Shown one piece after another: positions 47,433 through 56,029 of a stretch of DNA of 64,000 nucleotides. Source of the stretch: Microbacterium sp. 8M (GTDB lineage: Bacteria; Actinomycetota; Actinomycetes; Actinomycetales; Microbacteriaceae). Within the stretch, counting starts at the first letter, position 1. Each line of letters opens with the position of its first letter. The stretch spans positions 1,205,147 through 1,269,146 of the forward strand of contig NZ_LR733284.1 in the NCBI RefSeq assembly GCF_902506375.1, in the 5' to 3' direction. The position numbers were made by a program, and so were the translations under genes. The notes under the pieces were generated by a model, which had not been told where the DNA came from, made no database searches, and saw only the letters and a program-made list of their open reading frames with translations.

Positions 47433-50400
47433 GTGACCCCCAGTGACGTCGACGTGACAGAACCGGGGGTGCGCGTCGCGCACGCCGCGACGACCGAGCG
47501 GGCACGGCTGAGGGCCGAGGCCGCCGAGCTGGGCGGCCCCTCGCCGCTGACGGCCTACCGCGACGTCGCAGCCGGCGGGATCGACATCTCGCGTGCGCAC
47601 CCGGGAAGCCTGCCGCAGTTCATCACCGGGCGCTCCACGCTGCTGTCGAATCTGTTCCGCGATGAGGTGGGACTGCGCAACGCCCGCCTCGCGGCCGACC
47701 GCATCACGGCGAAGAACACGGAGCTGCGCACCGTGCGCGGCCTCGACGCGGTGCACCTCGCCGTGGGCCTGTGCACCTGGCGCATCGGCGGCGTGGACTA
47801 CGCCGCCCCGATGCTGCTGCGCCCCCTGGCGATCCGCCGCCACTACGCCGACTACGAACTGAAGCTGCACGGGCAGTTCTTCCTCAACCCCGAGCTGGTC
47901 CGCATCGCGCGCGACCACTTCGGGATCACGATCGACGATGCCCGGCTCGCCGCCCTCGCCTACCAGAACGGCGTGTTCGCCCCGCAGCCGGCGATCGACA
48001 TGCTGCGGGCGGCGACGAAGTCCATCGACACCTTCTCGGTGCAGCCGCGCATGGTCGTGTCCACGTTCGCGGACGTCGGAACGGCGATGGCCCGCGATGC
48101 CCACGACCTCGACCATCCGATGCTGAACGCGCTCGCCGGCCACGCCGCCGATCGCGAACGCGTCAGCGCTCCCGGGCCGGTGCCCTCGACCGCGGGACCG
48201 GACGACCGCGCGCCCGCCTCCGACAACCTCCTGCTGGACGCCGACCACGAGCAGGAGCAGGTGCTCGCCCGCATCGCCGCGGGCCACTCGCTGACCGTCT
48301 CCACTCTGCCCGGCACCGGCGGCACGCAGACGGTGATCAACGCCATCGGCGAGCTCGTGCGCGCGGGCCGCCGGGTGCTCGTGGTCTCGCCCCGCCGCTC
48401 CACCCTCGACGGCGTGCGGCATCGCCTCCGCGGCATCGGGCTGGACGGCTTCGCCGTGTCGCCGGCGTCGGTGCGCCGCGACCTGGTGCGCGCGATCGGG
48501 CGCAACGAGAAGGCCGCCGCACCCAAGCTCGCGGAGATCGACGACGCCCTGGTGCGCCTGCGCACCGTGCTGCTCGACTACCGCCGCGCGCTCACCCAGC
48601 CGGATCCGGCGCTGGGCGCCAGCGTGCTCGACGCCACGCGCATGCTGACCAGGCTGGCGCTGCTGCCGGTGCCGCCGACCACGACCGCCCGGCTGGGACG
48701 CCAGGCTCTGCAGAACCTGGCGGAGGACCGGACCCGCGCGGCGGAGGCGCTGGCGCAGGCCGCACGGCTGGGGGAGTTCCGGTTCGGCCCGGACGACTCG
48801 CCGTGGTACGGCGTGGTCTTCTCGTCCACCGACGAAGCACATCGCGTGCACGCGCTCGCGGAGAACCTGCACGCCCGCACCGTGCCGGACCTGCTGGAGC
48901 AGGGGTACGAGCTCATCGCCCAGACGCGGATGCGGCCGTTCGCGACGATCGCGGAGCTCGGCGAATACCTGCGGCTGCTGCGCGGTGTCCGCGACTCCCT
49001 GGACCGGTTCACCCCTGCCGTGTTCGAGCGTCCGCTCGGCGAGCTCATCAAGGCGCACGGCAGCCGGCGCGACGCACCCACCATGACCGGGGCGAACCGG
49101 CGGCGCCTGCGTCAGCTCGCCAAGGAGTACGTGCGCCCGGGCGCCCACGTGGGCGACATGCACGAGGCTCTCTCGCGGATCCAGGCGCAGCGCACCGAGT
49201 GGCAGCGCTACGTCGACGCCGGGGTCGCGCCCGAGGTGCCGCTGGGACTGGCCGACGCCTCGGTGGCCTGGCGCGAGGTGGATGCGCAGCTCGCCGAGCT
49301 CGACGCGGCGCTGGGGCGCCGCGAGCCGCTCGCCACGCTCCCGGTCGCGCGTCTGCTGCGCACGCTGGCGGGCCTGGCGGCGAAGTCCGACGTCTTCGAG
49401 AACCTCATCGAGCGCGCGCGCATCCGCGACGAGCTCGCCTCGCTCGGGCTCGAGCCGCTGCTGCTCGACCTGTCCACCCGGCACCTGTCGGAGGACCGGG
49501 TGGGCGTCGAGTTGGAGTACGCCTGGTGGCAGTCCCTGCTCGAGCAGGCGCTGCGGCAGAACCGGTCGCTGCTCGGCGCCAACACCGCGGTCGTCGACCA
49601 GCTGGAGCGGGACTTCCGCCTCGTCGACGAGGCGCACGCCGGGGCGGCGGGCCCGCTGCTGGCCTGGCAGCTCAGCGGACAGTGGAAGATCGGGATCGTC
49701 GACGAGGCCACGGAGGCGCAGAACCTCCGGCACGCGCTGACGCAGCCGCGCACGACGGTCGCAGAGCTGATGGCCGCAGCCCCCACGCTCATGCGCGTAC
49801 TCGCGCCGGTGTGGATCGCGTCGCCGTATCAGGTGCCTGACCTGCCCGATTCGGTCGAGTTCGACACCGTGATCCTCGTCGACGCCGCCGCGATCAACCT
49901 CGCCGAGGCCACGCCGGCCATCCGGCGCGCACGCCAGATCGTCGCGTTCGGCGACCCGGTGCTGCAGAAGCCGACGCCGTTCCAGGTTGCGACGGTCCCG
50001 GACGAGGAGCATGAGCCGGAGGAGCCCTTCGACGAGGTCTCGGTGTTCGAGCGGCTCTCCGAGCTGCTCCCGGTCGTCACCCTCACGCGCAGCTACCGTG
50101 CCGGCGGGGAGGACCTCGCCTCGCTCATCAACGACGCGTTCTACGGCGGCGAGATCGTGTCGCTGCCCTGGGCGGGCTCGTACCTCGGACGCGGATCCCT
50201 CGCCGTCGACTATGTCGAGGGAGGCGTCGGGATCCCGAACCCGGACACGGGCGCGATGGAGAGCCCCGAGGCCGAGGTCGCGCGCGTGGTCACGCTGGTC
50301 GTGGAGCACGCCGTGCACCGCCCGACCGAGTCGCTCATGGTGGTCACCGCGAGCCGCACGCACGCCGAGCGGGTGTTCGCGGCGGTGTCCGTGGCCTTCG

Positions 50401-51092
50401 CCGGGCGCAGCGACGTGGCCGAGTTCGTCGGCAGGGACACGCAGGAGCCCTTCATCGTCCTGACGCTGGAGGAGGCGGCGGCGGAGAGCCGTGACCGCGT
50501 CATCTTCTCGCTCGGCTTCGGCGTCACCAAGCACGGGCGCGTGCTCAGCGACTTCGGCGACCTGTCCTCGCCCGACGGCGAACGGCTGCTCGCGATCGGG
50601 ATGACCCGGGCGCGCCGCTCCATGGTGATCGTGTCGTCGATCCGCCCGTCGTCGTTCGACGAGGGCCGCCTCGAGCACGGCGCTGCAACGCTCATGTCGA
50701 TCCTCGGCGATCTCGCCGGTCATGCGCGCGAGGAGCGCGCGGAGGACCAGGCGGATCCGCTCACCCTCGCCCTCGCGCGGGAGCTGCGCCGGCTGGGCAT
50801 CTCGGTCGACGTCGACTACCGCGGCCTGCTGCCGCTCGTCGCGCAGCACGCGGGCAAGGCCGTGGTCATCGAGCCCGACCCGGAGTCGCGGCCGGAGTCG
50901 CTCCGCGAGACGCTCCGGCTGCGCCCGCAGGTGCTGCGGCGCCTGGGCTGGCACTACATCCGCGTGCACGCATTCGATCTGTACAGCGACCCCGCCGGCG
51001 TCGCACGCCGCATCGGCGAGGTGCTCGGGGTGCCGCTGGATGCGCCGCGTGTCGACGGCGACACCCAGCCGCTCGACGTCGACGATGCCTGA
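47433..51092 (+). CDS. Large SF1-helicase homologue with degenerate ATPase motifs
   Basis: This 1219-residue protein has an N-terminal part (about 60-220) resembling the DUF4011-type lead domain of DNA2-like SF1 helicases. Motif I reads STLPGTGGTQTV at about 290-301, where Gly replaces the Walker lysine. Motif II is FDTVILVDAAA in place of FDxVIFDEAS. Motif III is AFGDPVLQKPTPF. Later motifs (TLTRSYRAGG, AIGMTRARRSMVIVSS) are kept. So the fold is a helicase but ATP hydrolysis is doubtful. GTG 47433 is supported by GGAGGAC. GTG 47394 with TAGTCT 7 bases upstream is an alternative. It overlaps the next gene. Confidence 0.8.
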   Translation: MTPSDVDVTEPGVRVAHAATTERARLRAEAAELGGPSPLTAYRDVAAGGIDISRAHPGSLPQFITGRSTLLSNLFRDEVGLRNARLAADRITAKNTELRTVRGLDAVHLAVGLCTWRIGGVDYAAPMLLRPLAIRRHYADYELKLHGQFFLNPELVRIARDHFGITIDDARLAALAYQNGVFAPQPAIDMLRAATKSIDTFSVQPRMVVSTFADVGTAMARDAHDLDHPMLNALAGHAADRERVSAPGPVPSTAGPDDRAPASDNLLLDADHEQEQVLARIAAGHSLTVSTLPGTGGTQTVINAIGELVRAGRRVLVVSPRRSTLDGVRHRLRGIGLDGFAVSPASVRRDLVRAIGRNEKAAAPKLAEIDDALVRLRTVLLDYRRALTQPDPALGASVLDATRMLTRLALLPVPPTTTARLGRQALQNLAEDRTRAAEALAQAARLGEFRFGPDDSPWYGVVFSSTDEAHRVHALAENLHARTVPDLLEQGYELIAQTRMRPFATIAELGEYLRLLRGVRDSLDRFTPAVFERPLGELIKAHGSRRDAPTMTGANRRRLRQLAKEYVRPGAHVGDMHEALSRIQAQRTEWQRYVDAGVAPEVPLGLADASVAWREVDAQLAELDAALGRREPLATLPVARLLRTLAGLAAKSDVFENLIERARIRDELASLGLEPLLLDLSTRHLSEDRVGVELEYAWWQSLLEQALRQNRSLLGANTAVVDQLERDFRLVDEAHAGAAGPLLAWQLSGQWKIGIVDEATEAQNLRHALTQPRTTVAELMAAAPTLMRVLAPVWIASPYQVPDLPDSVEFDTVILVDAAAINLAEATPAIRRARQIVAFGDPVLQKPTPFQVATVPDEEHEPEEPFDEVSVFERLSELLPVVTLTRSYRAGGEDLASLINDAFYGGEIVSLPWAGSYLGRGSLAVDYVEGGVGIPNPDTGAMESPEAEVARVVTLVVEHAVHRPTESLMVVTASRTHAERVFAAVSVAFAGRSDVAEFVGRDTQEPFIVLTLEEAAAESRDRVIFSLGFGVTKHGRVLSDFGDLSSPDGERLLAIGMTRARRSMVIVSSIRPSSFDEGRLEHGAATLMSILGDLAGHAREERAEDQADPLTLALARELRRLGISVDVDYRGLLPLVAQHAGKAVVIEPDPESRPESLRETLRLRPQVLRRLGWHYIRVHAFDLYSDPAGVARRIGEVLGVPLDAPRVDGDTQPLDVDDA

Positions 51093-51300
51093 GGACCCGG
51101 CCGACGGCTCGGCGACCGAGGGATCCCGTCAGCGGATCGTCCGGGTGCGAGGATCCCGGCGCGCGCAGCTGACCCCTGCCCCCGGTACGCACGCCGAGCC
51201 GGACGAGCGCGACCGGGAGACGAGCGGCGCGGCGGAATCCGCCTCCGGCGCGGGGCCGAACGACGACCGGATGCGCCGTGAGGTGCCGCCGCACTACTGA
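51085..51300 (+). CDS. Small hydrophilic protein coupled to the helicase homologue
   Basis: This 71-residue, charged, probably disordered protein starts inside the preceding gene (ATGCCTGA overlap). It ends NDDRMRREVPPHY, and the rest is Arg/Ser/Glu-rich. No family is known to me. Its tight coupling suggests it works with the helicase homologue. Confidence 0.65.
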   Translation: MPEDPADGSATEGSRQRIVRVRGSRRAQLTPAPGTHAEPDERDRETSGAAESASGAGPNDDRMRREVPPHY

Positions 51301-51330
51301 CCGGCGCTCGGCGGTTCCTGTCGGAACGCA

Positions 51331-51366
51331 CGACGCCCCGGTCGCCACGAGGGCGCCGGGGCGTCG
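51331..51366. terminator. Bidirectional terminator before mscL
   Basis: CGACGCCCCGG pairs with CCGGGGCGTCG around a 14-base loop, between convergent stops. Confidence 0.82.
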
Positions 51367-51385
51367 GTGTCGGTTCTGGATCCGG

Positions 51386-51796
51386 TCAGGCCGAGCGCTG
51401 CTTCTCGAGCAGGTCGCGGATCTGGATGAGCAGCTCCTGCTCGGTGGGCAGGGCCTCGGGCTCCTCGGGCAGGCCCGCCTTCGCGGCCTGCCGCTCCTTG
51501 AAGTGGTTCATCGGCATCACGAACGCGAAGTACACGACGACGGCGACCGCCAGGAAGTTGATGATGGCGCCGATGATCGAGCCGATCGCGAAATCGGTGT
51601 GCCCGCCCTGGAAGTTCGGCACCGCCAGGACCAGGCCGTCCAGGCTCTTCGCGCTGAAGAACAGAGCGATGAGCGGATTGATGAGTCCCTTGACGACGGC
51701 GTCCACGATGGCGGAGAACGCGGCGCCGATGACGACCGCGACCGCCAGGTCGATGACATTGCCGCGGAGTATGAACTCCTTGAAGCCCTTGATCAT
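51386..51796 (-). CDS. mscL: Large-conductance mechanosensitive channel
   Basis: This 136-residue channel releases solutes on osmotic downshock. The N-terminal MIKGFKEFILRGNVIDLAVA and pore helix AFSAIVDAVVKGLINPL are classic. The second helix is IIGAIINFLAVAVVVYFAFV, followed by a cytoplasmic helix bundle. GGGGAG precedes the ATG. The order mscL, FmdB protein, cyclo-ligase, galU is conserved in mycobacteria. Confidence 0.95.
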   Translation of the reverse strand: MIKGFKEFILRGNVIDLAVAVVIGAAFSAIVDAVVKGLINPLIALFFSAKSLDGLVLAVPNFQGGHTDFAIGSIIGAIINFLAVAVVVYFAFVMPMNHFKERQAAKAGLPEEPEALPTEQELLIQIRDLLEKQRSA

Positions 51797-51824
51797 TTCT
51801 GTGTGTCTCCCCTGAAGATCGGCC

Positions 51825-52100
51825 TCAGGATCCCGAGGCCGGTGCGGAGGCGGGCGCCGGCTTGGCGCTCGCCGTCGATTCCGCCTTCGATGATGCACCC
51901 GAAGAGGAGGCGGAGCCGGATCCCGCGCGGGAGTCGGTGCGATAGAAGCCCGAGCCGTTGAACGTGACGCCGATGGAGCCGTACTCCTTGCGCAGGCGCC
52001 CGTGGCACTCCGGGCACTCGGTCAGGGCGGCGTCGGAGAAGGACTGCACGGCGTCGAAGCGGTGGCCGCAGGCGGTGCAGGCGTAGGAGTAGGTGGGCAT
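51825..52100 (-). CDS. FmdB-type zinc-ribbon protein
   Basis: This 91-residue protein has an N-terminal zinc ribbon YSYACTACGHRFD and LTECPECHGRLRKEYGS, with four Cys. A Ser/Ala/Pro-rich disordered tail follows. Position beside the cyclo-ligase gene and the disordered tail match mycobacterial Rv0991c (Ruc), reported as a redox-regulated chaperone. Whether this copy has that activity is inference. Confidence 0.85.
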   Translation of the reverse strand: MPTYSYACTACGHRFDAVQSFSDAALTECPECHGRLRKEYGSIGVTFNGSGFYRTDSRAGSGSASSSGASSKAESTASAKPAPASAPASGS

Positions 52101-52129
52101 GGGGCCTCGCAGGTCTCGGATCGGACGGG

Positions 52130-52720
52130 TCAGGTCAGGGGGAAGACGACGGTGCGCCGGGGCGTGACCGCGCCGGTGACCGGCTGGTCGTGCACGTCGC
52201 GCGGCACCTCGTCGAGGATCTCGGAGTCGAAGACGACGGCGTACGCAGGCGGGCATTTCTGCATCGAGCCGAGCGTGCGGTCGAAGTAGCCGCGACCCCA
52301 GCCCATGCGCATCCCGCTGCGGTCCACGGCCGCCGCCGGGACCAGGAGCAGGTCGACCTCGTCCAGCGCCATCGGGTTCAGGATCTCGCCGGTCGGCTCG
52401 GGCAGCCCGTGCAGTCCCGTCGCGATCTCATCCTCGGTGCCCGCCACCGCCCAGTCCAGCAGCCCGTCCTCCCGGGTGATCGGCAGCAGCACGCGGATGC
52501 CGCGGGCCACCGCCTCCCGGATGAACCGGCGCGTCCCGGGCTCCGTCGTCGTGGGCAGGAAACAGGAGATCGAGCGGGCGCCCGTCGATGCGACCAGGTC
52601 GTGCAGGCGGGCCGTGAGGGCCGACTCGGCCTCGGCCCGCTGCGCGTCGGAGAGCAGGGCGCGACGCTCGCGCAGATCGGCGCGCAGCGCACGTTTGGCA
52701 TGGTCGATCGCGCCCGGCAT
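52130..52720 (-). CDS. 5-formyltetrahydrofolate cyclo-ligase
   Basis: This 196-residue ATP-dependent enzyme converts 5-formyl-THF to methenyl-THF. The basic N-terminus AKRALRADLRERRALLS binds ATP phosphates, and GMRMGWGRGYFDRTLG is the signature loop. ATTCTA (52727-52732, TAGAAT on the minus strand) lies 6 bases before the ATG, indicating a leaderless message divergent from galU. Confidence 0.93.
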   Translation of the reverse strand: MPGAIDHAKRALRADLRERRALLSDAQRAEAESALTARLHDLVASTGARSISCFLPTTTEPGTRRFIREAVARGIRVLLPITREDGLLDWAVAGTEDEIATGLHGLPEPTGEILNPMALDEVDLLLVPAAAVDRSGMRMGWGRGYFDRTLGSMQKCPPAYAVVFDSEILDEVPRDVHDQPVTGAVTPRRTVVFPLT

Positions 52721-52823
52721 GGCCCGATTCTACCCGGGCCCGTCTGTGCCCATGGCGGGCGGATCCGGGGCGTCCGGCGACCGCACGCGGCCCGATGCCG
52801 GGTGCGCGCCCTAAGCTGAGCAG

Positions 52824-53720
52824 ATGACGAAGGCACGCATCAAGGCGGTCATCCCCGCGGCCGGTCTGGGCACGCGCTTCCTCCCGGCGACGAAGGCCAT
52901 GCCGAAGGAGATGCTGCCCGTCGTGGACAAGCCGGCGATCCAGTACGTGGTCGAGGAGGCGGTGGCGGCGGGCATCCACGACATCCTGGTCATCATCGGC
53001 CGCAACAAGAACGCCATCTCGAACCACTTCGATCAGATGCCGGAGCTGGAGGGCAAGCTCAGCGAGAAGGGCGATCACAGCCGGCTCGCCCGGGTCGTCG
53101 CCTCCAGCGACATGGCCGACATCCACTACCTGCGTCAGGGCGAGCCGAAGGGGCTCGGGCATGCCGTGCTGCGCGCCCGCACGCACGTGGGCGACAGCTC
53201 CTTCGCCGTGCTGCTCGGCGACGACCTCATGGACGAGCGCGACCCGCTGCTCACGGCCATGATCGCGGAGCACGAGCGCAGCGGCGCGGCCGTGATCGCG
53301 CTCATGGAGGTGGACCCCGACCAGATCCACCTGTACGGCACCGCCGCGGTGGACGGGACTCCCGAGGGCGCAGCGGACGACGTGCAGCGCGTGACCGGGC
53401 TGGTCGAGAAGCCCGCGCGCGAGGACGCGCCGTCGAACCTGGCCGTCATCGGCCGCTATGTGCTGCCGGCCGCGATCTTCGACATCCTGGAGCGCACTCC
53501 GCCCGGCAAGGGCGGCGAGATCCAGCTCACGGATGCGCTGCAGGTGCTCGCCGCCGATCCGGACGGTCCCGGTGTGCACGGCCTGATCTTCCGGGGGCGC
53601 CGCTACGACACGGGGGATCGTCTGGAGTACATCAAGGCGATCGTGCAGCTCGCTGCCGACCGCGACGACCTCGGGCCCGACCTGCGCGCCTGGCTCAAGG
53701 AGTTCGCCGAAGGGATCTGA
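52824..53720 (+). CDS. galU: UTP-glucose-1-phosphate uridylyltransferase
   Basis: This 298-residue enzyme makes UDP-glucose for glycans and wall polymers. The nucleotide loop is IPAAGLGTRFLPATKAMPKEM. FAVLLGDDLMD and GLVEKPAREDAPSNLAVIGRY are also present. TAAGCT (52812-52817) lies 6 bases before the ATG, so it is probably leaderless. The GNAT gene follows after 7 bases. Confidence 0.95.
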   Translation: MTKARIKAVIPAAGLGTRFLPATKAMPKEMLPVVDKPAIQYVVEEAVAAGIHDILVIIGRNKNAISNHFDQMPELEGKLSEKGDHSRLARVVASSDMADIHYLRQGEPKGLGHAVLRARTHVGDSSFAVLLGDDLMDERDPLLTAMIAEHERSGAAVIALMEVDPDQIHLYGTAAVDGTPEGAADDVQRVTGLVEKPAREDAPSNLAVIGRYVLPAAIFDILERTPPGKGGEIQLTDALQVLAADPDGPGVHGLIFRGRRYDTGDRLEYIKAIVQLAADRDDLGPDLRAWLKEFAEGI

Positions 53721-53727
53721 GCGGCTC

Positions 53728-54369
53728 GTGGACATCTCGGCACCCATGCGGCACGGCCCGGTGGAGCTGCGGCTCATCCGGCCCAAGGATGCCCGCGCGC
53801 TGCAGCACGAGCTCGTCACCAACCGGCGCTGGCTGCAGCCCTGGGAGGCGACGCTGCCCGGGATCCAGACGGGCATCGACATGCGGGTGAGCATCCGCCG
53901 GCTGCTGCAGCAGTACCGCGACGGCACGGGATACCCGTTCGTCATGGAGTACGACGGCGAGATCGCGGGGCAGCTGAACATCTGGGGCGTGATGAGGGGC
54001 TCGCTGTGCTCGGCGACCATCGGCTACTGGGTGAGCGAGCGCTTCGCCGGTCACGGGATCACCCCGGCCGCGGTGGCGATGGCGACCGATCTCGCCTTCA
54101 CCGACCTGGGCCTGCACCGCATCGAGATCTGCCTGCGCCCGGAGAACCACCCGAGCCTGCGCGTCGTGCAGAAGCTGGGCTTCCGCTACGAGGGCCTGCG
54201 CCGGCGGTTCATCCACATCGACGGCGACTGGCGCGATCACCTCGCGTTCTCGCTCGTGCGCGAGGACGTGCCGGGCGGGGTCCTCAGCCGCTGGGCAGAG
54301 GGTCGGGTCCCCGCCGACTGGGCCGCCGTGCCGCCGACCGACCTGCCCCGCAGCGACCTGCCGCTCTGA
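53728..54369 (+). CDS. GNAT N-acetyltransferase, RimJ-like
   Basis: This 213-residue protein has the acetyl-CoA loop GYWVSERFAGHGITPAAVAM (a Q/RxxGxG/A variant) and the C-terminal ENHPSLRVVQKLGFRYEGLRRRFIHI. It is of the RimJ/RimL type that acetylates ribosomal-protein N-termini, though the true target is unknown. The GTG start lies 7 bases after the galU stop, so they form one operon, as in mycobacteria. Confidence 0.88.
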   Translation: MDISAPMRHGPVELRLIRPKDARALQHELVTNRRWLQPWEATLPGIQTGIDMRVSIRRLLQQYRDGTGYPFVMEYDGEIAGQLNIWGVMRGSLCSATIGYWVSERFAGHGITPAAVAMATDLAFTDLGLHRIEICLRPENHPSLRVVQKLGFRYEGLRRRFIHIDGDWRDHLAFSLVREDVPGGVLSRWAEGRVPADWAAVPPTDLPRSDLPL

Positions 54370-54402
54370 CCCGCGGCGTCCCCGCAGCGGCTCGACCGGA
54401 CC

Positions 54403-55797
54403 TCAGGATCCCGATCGAGCGGGGCCGGATCCGGCGCCCTCATCCGGCACCGGAGCGGGACGGCGGATGCCGATCCACGCGACGATCCCGCCGAGCGCGA
54501 ACAGCGCCGCGGTGACCCAGGTCGCGCTGTGGAAGCCGGCGAGGTTCAGCGTGCCGCCCACGATCGTGGAGAGCATCGCGACGACGAGCAGCCCCGCCAC
54601 GCGGGCGACCGCGTTGTTGACCGCCGAGGCGATCCCGGATCGGGCCTCCTCGATGGAGCCGAGGATGGCGGAGGTGAGCGGCGCGACGGTCAGGGACAGG
54701 CCCACGCCGAGCACGATCATCGCCGGCAGCACCTGCCACCAGTAGTCGAAGTGCTCCGAGACGAGCAGGAGCAGCAGCGCGCCGCCGGCCATCATCAGCG
54801 GACCGGCCGTCATGAACAGCCGCGGCCCGAGACGCCCGGACAGGCGCCCCGCGCGGGAGCTGAGCAGGATCATCAGGATCGTGACGGGCAGGCTGGCCAG
54901 CCCTGCCTCGGTGGCCTTCAGGCCTGCCCCCTGCTGCAGGTAGACGCCGACCACGAACCCGTTCAACGACAGCGCCGCGTAGACGAACAGCGTGGACAGG
55001 TTGCCCCAGCCGAAGTTGCGCACCAGGAACAGCGACAGCGGCATGAGCGGGTGCGGCCGGCGCTGACGCAGCAGGAACAGCGCCAGCAGCGCGGCGCCGC
55101 CGATGGCGGTCACGAGGATCGCCGGGGAGCCCCAGCCCTGGTGCGGCTGCTCGATGAGCGCGTACACCACGCCGCCGAGGCCGAGTGCGCAGAGGGCGCC
55201 GCTGAGCCAGTCCACCTGCGCGGTGCGCCCGGCGTCGGGAAGGTGCAGGCGGGAGAGCAGCACCAGGGTGACGCCGATCGGCAGCACGTTGATGACGAAG
55301 ACGAAGCGCCACGACAGCAGGTCCACGAACAGGCCGCCGAGGAGAGGGCCGACGAGCTGGGCCGCGGTCGTGAACGCCGTCCACACGCCGATCGCCCTGG
55401 ACTGCACCTCACCGCGCATCACGGCGGTGATCAGCGCCAGCGAGCTCGGCACGAGCAGGGCGCCCGCGGCTCCCTGCGCCGCCCTCGCGATGATCAGCAC
55501 GAGGGGCGTGGGAGCGGCGGCGACGGCGACCGAGGCGATGCCGAACGCGATGAGGCCGATCCGCATCACCAGCACCCGCCCGTAGGCGTCGGAGACGGAT
55601 CCGGCCAGCAGGATCAGCGCGCTCAGGGTGATCAGGTAGGCGTCGACCGTCCACTGCTGGGTGGTGATGCCGCCGCCGAGTTCGCGGCTGATGGCCGGCA
55701 GCGCGACCGTGACGACGGTGCCGTCGAGGAACGTCACGAAGGAGGCGAGCACGGCGACGGCGATGACGAGCCGCTGCACGGGGGTGAACGAGGCCAC
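54403..55797 (-). CDS. MFS multidrug-type exporter (DHA2 family)
   Basis: This 464-residue protein has about 14 membrane helices. Motif A-like and early helix marks are FVTFLDGTVVTVALPAI, TTQQWTVDAYLITLSALILL and GSVSDAYGRVLVMRIG. DHA2 pumps export drugs or metabolites with H+. The GTG start has ACCCTA (55804-55809, TAGGGT on the minus strand) 6 bases upstream. A striking four-site dyad lies 75-150 bases upstream. It is inserted between the RimJ-like gene and the membrane protein that usually follow each other. Confidence 0.9.
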   Translation of the reverse strand: MASFTPVQRLVIAVAVLASFVTFLDGTVVTVALPAISRELGGGITTQQWTVDAYLITLSALILLAGSVSDAYGRVLVMRIGLIAFGIASVAVAAAPTPLVLIIARAAQGAAGALLVPSSLALITAVMRGEVQSRAIGVWTAFTTAAQLVGPLLGGLFVDLLSWRFVFVINVLPIGVTLVLLSRLHLPDAGRTAQVDWLSGALCALGLGGVVYALIEQPHQGWGSPAILVTAIGGAALLALFLLRQRRPHPLMPLSLFLVRNFGWGNLSTLFVYAALSLNGFVVGVYLQQGAGLKATEAGLASLPVTILMILLSSRAGRLSGRLGPRLFMTAGPLMMAGGALLLLLVSEHFDYWWQVLPAMIVLGVGLSLTVAPLTSAILGSIEEARSGIASAVNNAVARVAGLLVVAMLSTIVGGTLNLAGFHSATWVTAALFALGGIVAWIGIRRPAPVPDEGAGSGPARSGS

Positions 55798-55880
55798 GAG
55801 CCGACCCTACCCGTCGGCGCGGACAGAGGGGCCGGGTGAGGCGGATCCCGCAGACGACATCCCGCTTCGGGGGTGACGCG

Positions 55881-55949
55881 TGCACGACGCCGCGACGTCT
55901 GCACGATCAGGTCGCGGATCCGGTCGTGCATGCGTCGCACAGTCGTGCA
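55881..55949. promoter_or_regulatory. Four-site dyad operator array
   Basis: TGCACGAC (55881-55888) and TGCACGAT (55900-55907) are separated by 11 bases. Their inverse, GTCGTGCA, occurs twice (55923-55930 and 55942-55949), again 11 bases apart. The two pairs are arranged as mirror images around about 55915. Such symmetry suggests two dimers or a tetramer of a regulator between the divergent MFS and membrane-protein genes. Confidence 0.65.
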
Positions 55950-56029
55950 GGTGTCGTGTGCGCAGGTGAGCGCGTGCGCCTGCGCGTGTCGGCGGCGTCG
56001 GAAGCGGGTGCTCGCATACCGTGGAGGGC

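Noticed and set aside
47229..50969. A 1246-codon open frame on the minus strand opposite the large helicase homologue
   Set aside because: The plus-strand product has recognisable SF1 motifs. The minus-strand product is compositionally biased with no domain.
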